9,893 nt of DNA. Source: an uncultured Bacteroidota bacterium. Its GTDB lineage: Bacteria; Bacteroidota; Bacteroidia; Flavobacteriales; UA16. The stretch lies in assembly GCA_902535565.1 (NCBI GenBank), contig CACAUH010000051.1, forward strand, positions 1 to 9,893, in the 5' to 3' direction. Shown here one piece after another: positions 1 through 5,601 of this stretch; positions within the stretch are counted from its first letter, which is position 1, and each line of letters begins with the position of its first letter. The notes under the pieces were generated by a model. That model saw only the letters and a list, made by a program, of their open reading frames with translations. It was not told the origin of the DNA and did not search any database. The position numbers were made by a program, and so were the translations under genes.

Positions 1-1186
1 TGTCAAGAGCATAAACGTCAAAAGAGAAGTGAATTGCACTGTGCAGTGGCAACTCAGAAAGGCTGAGAGTGCAGGTCTCATTTCCAAAATTCCCGAGCAT
101 CTGGGTCCCATTGAAAGTCACAATATCATTGCTTGACCATCCTGAGCCAATCGTTGTCTCAAAATCCTCGGCATACCAAAGAGGCCAATCGGCATCAGGA
201 CTAAATTCAAGAGAGCACTCTACTGTGAACTCCCCGCTCTCAGACACTGTGATAGACTGGCTTGTATCTCCAGTATTCCAGAGATAATGATCAAACCCTT
301 CCCCAGCATCAAGTATCACAAAGTCCTCGCAGGTCTCGATGTCTTCTCCTAAATCTAACGAAGTAGGGTACGCACAACTCCCGTCGTCTATAATCGCCTC
401 GGAATCATAATTGCAGGCTGACGCATCTGTGCAACCCAAAGGCGTCAGGGTAAAGAGGGTCTGTATTTCAGTAGGCGACAGTGCTCTATTCCAAATGCCC
501 AAATCATCCATTGACCCTTTGAAATATTCTGCCCCCGCCTCTCGGCCAACGCTACCAATTAACATATCAGAACCATTCGTCGAGCGACCCATGAGCGGAA
601 CACTATGGAAGCCGATTACTTCCGAATTGTGATAGAAGACAATCGAATCTTGGAAAACAGTCATGGCTACATGAGCCCACACTTCAGTGGAGATGGTGTC
701 TTGAGACTGATAAAAGCTCCAGTCGTTATTGCTCTGATAGCCAAACAACAGCTTCTTTCGATCCTCTATCCAAGACTGATAATTGACTGAAAAAGTCCAC
801 GGACACTCAGTCCCAATGGAGGACGGATAATTGGCCTCATCGCGTTTAGCTGCAATGCAATGGCTGTTTCCACCGAAGGGAATGTCTACAGACTTAATCC
901 ACGCGACAACAGTCAATTCCTCTGTTAGATTCAGACTTTCGGAGTGCAACACCCGAATCTGGTCATCAAGACCGTCAAATGCTGCCGCCATATCGGGAAA
1001 TCCGAATCGGTCTGCCTCTAAACCAACCCCTTCTGAGGTGCTCGGCAAGGCCATTGGGCCATCGTCTTCTATATCACCATCAAATGACCACCAGCCAACC
1101 AACCCTTCAGCTGGCACGTATTCAGGCACCTGCGCTGTGGTTACAGAGCACAGCACTAGCATGAAAGCAAGTAGGGTTCGGTTCAT
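1..1186 (-). CDS. Secreted LamG-domain protein, A-type, 3' end outside window
   Basis: The frame is open from the ATG at 1186 to the window edge (395 codons), so the C-terminus is missing. Residues 1-18 are a signal peptide (MNRTLLAFMLVLCSVTTA, then Q). Residues about 24-243 form a LamG/concanavalin-like sandwich, opening with GLVGWWSFDGD and closing with DLGIWNRALSPTEIQTLF, the usual Laminin_G_3 signatures. A Cys-rich GCTDASACNYDS...DDGSC motif follows at about 250, then a PKD/Ig-like segment (LDLGEDIETCED, YLWNTGDTS, about 277-320). From about 325 a new beta-rich domain begins (WYAEDFE, GNETCTLSLSELP, FSFDVYALD), resembling the start of a jelly-roll or MAM-like domain common in Bacteroidota exoproteins. 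Start choice: no in-frame ATG, GTG or TTG lies between this ATG and the upstream in-frame stop, and the signal peptide matches three neighbours. Binding of glycan or protein ligands is inferred from fold; no enzyme motif is seen. Whether it ends in FISUMP like its paralogues cannot be told. Confidence 0.88.
   Translation of the reverse strand, partial: MNRTLLAFMLVLCSVTTAQVPEYVPAEGLVGWWSFDGDIEDDGPMALPSTSEGVGLEADRFGFPDMAAAFDGLDDQIRVLHSESLNLTEELTVVAWIKSVDIPFGGNSHCIAAKRDEANYPSSIGTECPWTFSVNYQSWIEDRKKLLFGYQSNNDWSFYQSQDTISTEVWAHVAMTVFQDSIVFYHNSEVIGFHSVPLMGRSTNGSDMLIGSVGREAGAEYFKGSMDDLGIWNRALSPTEIQTLFTLTPLGCTDASACNYDSEAIIDDGSCAYPTSLDLGEDIETCEDFVILDAGEGFDHYLWNTGDTSQSITVSESGEFTVECSLEFSPDADWPLWYAEDFETTIGSGWSSNDIVTFNGTQMLGNFGNETCTLSLSELPLHSAIHFSFDVYALD
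324..352 (-). repeat. 29-bp repeat encoding LGEDIETCED, copy 1 of 3
   Basis: Identical at 3722-3750 and 7258-7286. It encodes the first strand of the PKD/Ig-like segment in all three large A-type genes. Flanking codons vary, so the short exact identity stands out. Confidence 0.85.
431..493 (-). repeat. 63-bp perfect repeat at LamG / Cys-motif hinge, copy 1
   Basis: Identical at all 63 bases to 7365-7427. It encodes the end of LamG 1 and the entry to the Cys motif (WNRALSPTEIQTLFTLTPLGC). Sequence diverges on both sides, into the LamG body and into the Cys motif. Confidence 0.9.
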
Positions 1187-1242
1187 CCCCTTAAGGTCGC
1201 AACCAACTCCCTCACTGCCAATCCGCTCACGAAGTCATGCAG
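1187..1242 (-). repeat. Proximal leader repeat, copy 1
   Basis: This 56-bp non-coding stretch lies directly upstream of the A-type start at 1186. It matches the copy at 4567-4622 with 4 differences and the copy at 8115-8170 with 6. The shared core reads CTGCATGACTTCGTGAGCGG at its upstream end and AGGGG touching the ATG. AGGGG is too close to the start to be a normal Shine-Dalgarno site. Here the repeat abuts the end of the previous gene after only 9 bp; the middle and distal leader modules found at 4627-4733 are absent. Confidence 0.85.
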
Positions 1243-1251
1243 CAGATGAAT

Positions 1252-4200
1252 TCATTGGTCTTTAATGCAGCGGATTGCGAACCCCAGTTCAACTTCATCA
1301 TGGAAATGATCCACGTGATTCTGGCTTTCTACGAGCCTGATGTAGTAGGCCCATGCGTCACTCTCACTGGGGTGCGGAGTACAACTCCACCAATACCCGC
1401 GCTTGCCAGCATTCAAAAAACTCCCGTCCCAATTGCGATACCCCGTGGGCAAACCAGAAAAGCCACTGTCGTTGCTTCCTCCACCATTGTTTGACCAACC
1501 TGTGCTGGTTTTCATCAAAAAGCCTGCATCGCCCAGCGAATCAAGGTGAGCGGTCAAGTCGGTCCAATGGGACAATGACGGGACGTGCCAACCAAAAGGG
1601 CACAATCCTCGTTCATCATCAACTGCATACCAGTTGTAGAGTCGGCCGTATTGAACCAAGGGCCAATCCTCTGTACAGGCGTCTCCATCAGGGGCAAAAC
1701 TTTCGCAATCACTCGTGCCCTCGCCATACACGGATTTAGCGCCTGACAGGGAGCCCCAATCAGCGTCACTGATTCCCGACTCGATCTCATCACCATTCCT
1801 GTATGATTCCGCTTGCAGGTTTTCTGCAAACCAGCACTGCTCACCGATGGCTACAATTTCATAGTCATGGCCTTGGTAGGTCACGTGGTCTTGACCTTGA
1901 CAAGGGCCAGAGAATGGAATTGGTGGGCAACTGCCAAAGGTCCCCAGAAGGTTGAGTAGGTCGCCCGCAGCCACGCAACCGTCGAAGTCAGTGTCTGTCG
2001 GGATGGCGACGATGCACTCCTGATTGAATGGATCCCACACCGTGCCTTCACCACACGTCACCTCAGAATTCAGCGAAACACATTCTCCTAGAGTGTCATT
2101 CCATAGAGTCCCCTCACCGCAGTAGTGACAACCGTATTCACATTCAAACTCAGAATCGTTGATGACAAGGCTTGTATCACGGACTGGGAAGAACTCATAG
2201 GCTCCCAGAGCATTCGAATTGCAGACGGTTACCCCAGTTCCGAAATAACAGCGACAGGTCTCCGTGGAGGATAGATAGTCGATCCCCTTGAAGTAGCCAA
2301 ATGCGCCTGTCGCGCATACATTCAAGGGGTACTCACTTGAGAAAAAGAGGTTTTGGTAGACCTGCTCCACCTGATCAATGCTTGGTAAGGACCAATCATC
2401 ATGCCCCTCGAGAACCAGCTCCTCACACTCTACAGCTGCCTCAAAAAAGTTTCCGCCGAACTCACCTCCAGCGCCACAAGCACTGCCAATACTCAGTCCC
2501 ATGTTCGGTACTGGGGCATCGGAGTATTCAGGAGGGTGAACGATGTGAAGGGTGAGCAGGGAATCTTGCTCTTCCCAATCATAAATGACCCCACCGCCAT
2601 AAACGAGGCCGACTAACCCTGATGGAGAAAAGCCCTGTGAGAGGAGAAATGGAATGGAATAGTTCAAGGAATCCACATAGAACGATGCACTCAATTCTTG
2701 AGGGGTGTAGTTACAAGCAGTGGTGTCATCACATCCAAACCCTGAGTCAATATCAGAGCAGACCGAGACACAAGTCTCAAGGATTTCATCCCACACCGTG
2801 CCTTCACCACAGTAACCATCACAGTCATCAAAGTCCACAAGAATCTCATCTGAGGCTTCACAGCCTCGGCAGTCTTGCTGAGGCACCTGATGGCTCCACC
2901 CCGCCCCATGTATCGCGCCATGATTTCCGTTACCTGACAAATCATACGCTGTATCTCCATGGCCCTCTTCAAAGTTCCACAAGCCAACCAGCCCCTCTCC
3001 TTCACCTTGACTTGGGCATTGCGCATAATCTTGAATTTCATCAACACCAAGCGCCCTGTTCCACAGGCTAAGATTGTCCACGAAACCATCAAAAAATGTA
3101 GAGTCAGGACAAACTCCACATAGGTCTAATACATCAGCTGTTGCACCCAACAACAAACCCGTTGAATTTTCGATCACATCATCGAAACTCTCAGTTGAAG
3201 ACGATAGTGTGACCAAGGCGCCATCCAGATAAATTTCCACGTCGTCGTTTCTTCTGACAACAGCCAAATGATGCCACTGATTTAGCCCAATAAGATTAAC
3301 ATCTGACCAAGCTTCCTGCATTGTGCTATTTAAACCTTGGCCATACCATAAATAATAGTTGGGTGCTGTGGAGCCCCCCCAATTTCCATAGGAGATGCTG
3401 TAGCCATCTACATTGTATCCAACAGCCTTATTTAAAATAGGCTGATGCATCTGAACAGGGCTCGACTCCGCCTGATAATAGTGACTTCCAGTCTGGAAAT
3501 ACAGACTCCATGTGAAGTCGGACTCAGGATGAAACACTTCACTGTGTCCGAAGTCTACCCAATCATCTTGACCATCAAAACTCAATGACCACGTATTGGC
3601 TGGATGCGCTGAGACAGTCGCTTCATATTGCCCGCTCTCAGACACTGTGATGGTCTGGCTCGTCTCACCCGTGCTCCAGAGGTAGCTCCCGAAGCCATCC
3701 CCAGCATCCAGCGTAACTGAGTCCTCGCAGGTCTCGATGTCTTCTCCTAAGTCGATCACAGGAGGGTACAAACAACTTTCATCGTGGATGTTTGCACAGG
3801 CATCAAAGTTGCATGCGGCACTATCAGTGCACCCATAGAATAAGGGCATCAGACCACTCCATAAAGCCCCTTCTATTTGACCTGAATTCACACCAACCTG
3901 ATCCACCAGAACACCCCCTTCTCCTGTCTCAAACGTCCATAAACTCAAGAGCCCTTCCTCTTGGGCAGTTTGACTACAACCAACCAAAGCTTGAATCTCC
4001 GACGAACTCAAAGCCACTTGCCATTGGCTGATTTGCGCAATCTCACCATGAAACCTGTAGGCCCCAGCTTCCCAATCATCTCCTCTTGATCCTATGAAGT
4101 AATTGTTGCCATCGCCAAGAGGACTGGAAAAGGGTGTTTGGGTACTCAGAACATTCAATCCATTCTGGTACACATGAAGAGCCCCTGCATCAAACACAAC

Positions 4201-4566
4201 TGCAAAATGAACCCACTCTCCCATCGGGAATGCTTCATTCGCGCCATATTGATATGCCTGTCCAAATTCGCAGGTCAATTGAGGCATTCCCTCAATAGAC
4301 AGTGAAACTCCAACAGCGAAAGAAGCCCAATTCGTCCCATCATTGTCTGCGCCAATGGATACAATATGAGATCCAGCGTCGGAGCCAAAGGGAATGCCAT
4401 CTGCTTCAAAACGTATCCATCCTTCAAAAGAGAAGTGCTGGTCAAGAATGGTTTCGTTGAGTTCGACATGATCATCGACCCCATCGAAATAGAGAGAATG
4501 AAATTGAGCCTCTGACTTTAACACAGAGCTCAGCGCCAGCATGAAAGCAAGTAGGGTTCGGTTCAT
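1252..4566 (-). CDS. Large secreted multidomain protein: 2x LamG, DUF1566-like, dockerin-like loop, C-terminal FISUMP
   Basis: 1104 aa. Residues 1-20 are a signal peptide (MNRTLLAFMLALSSV...SEA, then Q). LamG 1 spans about 21-195 (LYFDGVDDHVELN, WVHFAVVFD); a trailing LWTFETGEGG segment leads to a GCTDSAACNFD Cys motif near 245. A PKD/Ig-like segment (DLGEDIETCEDSVTLDAG, LWSTGETS) lies at 270-318. LamG 2 spans about 325-515 (LSFDGQDDWVDFG, WHHLAVVRR, LWNRALGVDEI). The motif CGEGT(V/L)W occurs three times, near 582, 815 and 837. Residues about 640-800 resemble DUF1566 (WSLPSIDQVEQVYQNLFF, YLSSTET, FFPVRD). A single dockerin/EF-hand-like loop (DTDFDGCVAAGDLLNLLGTFG) sits at 855-876. FISUMP fills about 887-1104 (IGEQCWFAENLQ, YGRLYNWYAVDD, CPFGWHVPS, final RCIKDQ). 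FISUMP and DUF1566 are C-type-lectin-like families by general knowledge, so surface ligand binding is the likely role. No type IX sorting domain is seen. The next gene starts 65 bp downstream, without the B-type gene expected there. Confidence 0.92.
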   Translation of the reverse strand: MNRTLLAFMLALSSVLKSEAQFHSLYFDGVDDHVELNETILDQHFSFEGWIRFEADGIPFGSDAGSHIVSIGADNDGTNWASFAVGVSLSIEGMPQLTCEFGQAYQYGANEAFPMGEWVHFAVVFDAGALHVYQNGLNVLSTQTPFSSPLGDGNNYFIGSRGDDWEAGAYRFHGEIAQISQWQVALSSSEIQALVGCSQTAQEEGLLSLWTFETGEGGVLVDQVGVNSGQIEGALWSGLMPLFYGCTDSAACNFDACANIHDESCLYPPVIDLGEDIETCEDSVTLDAGDGFGSYLWSTGETSQTITVSESGQYEATVSAHPANTWSLSFDGQDDWVDFGHSEVFHPESDFTWSLYFQTGSHYYQAESSPVQMHQPILNKAVGYNVDGYSISYGNWGGSTAPNYYLWYGQGLNSTMQEAWSDVNLIGLNQWHHLAVVRRNDDVEIYLDGALVTLSSSTESFDDVIENSTGLLLGATADVLDLCGVCPDSTFFDGFVDNLSLWNRALGVDEIQDYAQCPSQGEGEGLVGLWNFEEGHGDTAYDLSGNGNHGAIHGAGWSHQVPQQDCRGCEASDEILVDFDDCDGYCGEGTVWDEILETCVSVCSDIDSGFGCDDTTACNYTPQELSASFYVDSLNYSIPFLLSQGFSPSGLVGLVYGGGVIYDWEEQDSLLTLHIVHPPEYSDAPVPNMGLSIGSACGAGGEFGGNFFEAAVECEELVLEGHDDWSLPSIDQVEQVYQNLFFSSEYPLNVCATGAFGYFKGIDYLSSTETCRCYFGTGVTVCNSNALGAYEFFPVRDTSLVINDSEFECEYGCHYCGEGTLWNDTLGECVSLNSEVTCGEGTVWDPFNQECIVAIPTDTDFDGCVAAGDLLNLLGTFGSCPPIPFSGPCQGQDHVTYQGHDYEIVAIGEQCWFAENLQAESYRNGDEIESGISDADWGSLSGAKSVYGEGTSDCESFAPDGDACTEDWPLVQYGRLYNWYAVDDERGLCPFGWHVPSLSHWTDLTAHLDSLGDAGFLMKTSTGWSNNGGGSNDSGFSGLPTGYRNWDGSFLNAGKRGYWWSCTPHPSESDAWAYYIRLVESQNHVDHFHDEVELGFAIRCIKDQ
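1823..2055 (-). repeat. Shared 233-bp dockerin/FISUMP-start module, copy 1
   Basis: It aligns without gaps to 6097-6329 with 21 substitutions by hand count (about 91% identity). It encodes the CGEGTVWDPFNQEC motif, the dockerin-like loop and the first part of FISUMP to CWFAEN. Only two of the substitutions change the protein (His to Tyr and Glu to Asp in the G(H/Y)DY(E/D)IVAIG stretch). Confidence 0.9.
3722..3750 (-). repeat. 29-bp repeat encoding LGEDIETCED, copy 2 of 3
   Basis: Second copy, within the 1252-4566 gene. This gene also shares CCCGCTCTCAGACACTGTGA (3631-3650) with 233-252 of the leftmost gene, at the other end of the same PKD-like segment. Confidence 0.85.
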
Positions 4567-4626
4567 CCCCTCAAGATCGCAACCAACTGCCTCACTACCA
4601 ATCCGCTCACGAAGTCATGCAGAGGG
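4567..4626 (-). repeat. Proximal leader repeat, copy 2
   Basis: This is the proximal part of the full-length leader upstream of the A-type start at 4566. Over 56 bp it differs from the copy at 8115-8170 at only 2 positions. It ends with AGGGG adjoining the ATG. It contains a four-codon mini-ORF (ATG ACT TCG TGA), also present at 1187-1242 and 8115-8174; I see no reason to think this is translated. It is a 5' untranslated region by position. Confidence 0.85.
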
Positions 4627-4686
4627 TTCGTCTGGGGCTTTTGGGGTCCCGACTCACCACAGCTTGAGCTACCCTGCTTTTTTTCT
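4627..4686 (-). repeat. Middle leader module, copy 1
   Basis: This roughly 60-bp segment recurs at 9482-9541 with few changes. Its core, AGCTCAAGCTGTGGTGAGTC on the minus strand, is identical in both copies, flanked by a run of seven or more A and by a GGG(A/G)CCC(C/T)AAAA(G/T)CCCC stretch. The module is missing from the leaders at 8115-8218 and 1187-1251. No strong hairpin followed by a T-run is visible in the minus-strand direction, so I do not call it a terminator. Function is unknown. Confidence 0.7.
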
Positions 4687-4712
4687 AGTAGCAGTGAAGA
4701 GGAAGGCGGGGA

Positions 4713-4733
4713 GGGCCATATATGTTCTAGGAA
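4713..4733 (-). promoter_or_regulatory. Conserved 21-bp box with CATATATG palindrome, copy 1
   Basis: On the minus strand it reads TTCCTAGAA followed by the 8-bp palindrome CATATATG and GCCC with one overlapping base. The same 21 bp are found exactly at 8185-8205 and 9565-9585. This copy lies 10 bp after the stop of the B-type gene (4744) and about 147 bp before the next A-type start. It could be a promoter element, an operator, or part of a B-gene 3' end; it does not clearly match the Bacteroidota -33 TTTG / -7 TAnnTTTG consensus. Confidence 0.5.
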
Positions 4734-4743
4734 ATGAGAATCC

Positions 4744-5595
4744 TCAATCACAAGGCGTTCCAAAGTCGATGATGACTGCGCCCATACTCGGATAATTCTC
4801 AGCGTAAGACGTGCCGAATTGATCGTATACAGACACCGTATTGGCATTTTCGTTGCCGTCAATATTGTAACTCAAGACGTAACAACCTATCGGGATGCAA
4901 ACAACCTCATATGCTGTTGTGCCATCACTAATAGAACTCTCAAAGAGACCCTCGGCATGTATGGATGAATTTCCGATTTCACTTATCGAATAGACTCCCG
5001 TCAGCTGAGATTCTACATTAAGCGCTATTTCAATAGTTATGGTGTACATCCCTCCTTCACAGTAGAGACAATCGTTAGATGATGTTTCTGCAAAAGGATT
5101 AAAATTAGCGGCAGAGGGGTCCATACAACCCACACAATTATAGTCGCAGTCTTCGTAAAGCTGCCAATTGCATGCATTCATATCGCTGCAATAAGTCTGA
5201 TCCTCATCACATGTCACTGAAAACAAAGTATCTGCATCAACCGCAAAAACATACCAAAAGTCTATCTGATCAACGTATATCGAATCATAGGTGACCAAAA
5301 TGGTATCGATTATCACCATATTAGGGCCTGCGCCGTTGCAAATCCCACACTCGTCTACAATACCAACACAATCGTCCTCGGAATCCCAAACACCGTCTTC
5401 ATCGATATCCGAATCACCGAATCGGGCAAGCAGATCCATCAGGTCGCTTACACCAATTATGTTGTCTCCATTGCTATCATGAGGGACGCAACTTGACGTT
5501 TGATTCTCATCAGGGTTGTACGGGTAGACAACCTCTACCTGCCCAGCAGCAGCGAACGTGGCGAGAATAGCCAGTGAAGTCAGTAAGTGTCTCAT
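4744..5595 (-). CDS. B-type secreted Cys-rich protein with calcium-loop repeats
   Basis: 283 aa. The signal peptide (MRHLLTSLAILATFAAAG, then Q) is nearly the same as in the B-type gene at 8219-8890, including at DNA level. Residues about 40-62 form a dockerin/EF-hand-like loop (DSNGDNIIGVSDLMDLLARFG), followed by a thrombospondin-type-3-like acidic stretch (DIDEDGVWDSEDDC) and DECGICNGAGP, a motif common in Bacteroidota exoproteins. A Cys-rich region follows (CSDMNACNW, GCMDPSAANFNP). The C-terminal 90 residues are beta-rich (MYTITIEIAL, IGCYVLSYNIDGNENANTVSVYDQFG) and faintly recall the GCYTF...DSYGDG type beta-sandwich. The ATG overlaps the TGA of the upstream gene in an ATGA, with no Shine-Dalgarno site visible, so translation is probably coupled. 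Function is not known; a calcium-stabilised extracellular protein acting with the upstream FISUMP protein is inferred from the coupling. Confidence 0.88.
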   Translation of the reverse strand: MRHLLTSLAILATFAAAGQVEVVYPYNPDENQTSSCVPHDSNGDNIIGVSDLMDLLARFGDSDIDEDGVWDSEDDCVGIVDECGICNGAGPNMVIIDTILVTYDSIYVDQIDFWYVFAVDADTLFSVTCDEDQTYCSDMNACNWQLYEDCDYNCVGCMDPSAANFNPFAETSSNDCLYCEGGMYTITIEIALNVESQLTGVYSISEIGNSSIHAEGLFESSISDGTTAYEVVCIPIGCYVLSYNIDGNENANTVSVYDQFGTSYAENYPSMGAVIIDFGTPCD

Positions 5596-5601
5596 TGGTC
5601 T
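5539..5601 (-). repeat. B-gene start repeat, copy 1
   Basis: This 63-bp segment, spanning the last codons of the upstream FISUMP gene and the B-type signal-peptide codons, matches 8834-8896 with about four differences. Conservation continues upstream of the ATG into GACCA, the codons for the FISUMP terminal Asp-Gln. The repeat therefore marks an A/B junction rather than just a shared signal peptide. Confidence 0.8.

Noticed and set aside
831..1265. Long plus-strand frames opposite the large genes
   Set aside because: They are antisense shadows of the minus-strand coding regions, with no signal peptide, domain or ribosome-binding evidence.
1252..1350. 3' end of the FISUMP gene as a variable repeat of a diversity-generating retroelement
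   Set aside because: No template copy, reverse transcriptase or adenine-specific substitution pattern could be found; the two FISUMP ends match only over the final 20 or so bases.
4609..4622. Mini-ORF ATG ACT TCG TGA in the leader as a regulatory leader peptide
   Set aside because: It is kept in three leaders only because the whole leader is a repeat; it is lost in the fourth, and there is no ribosome-binding site or regulatory codon run.
4670..4690. T-run after an AGCTTGAGCT inverted repeat as a plus-strand terminator
   Set aside because: The stem is only 4 bp with almost no loop, and there is no plus-strand gene to terminate.
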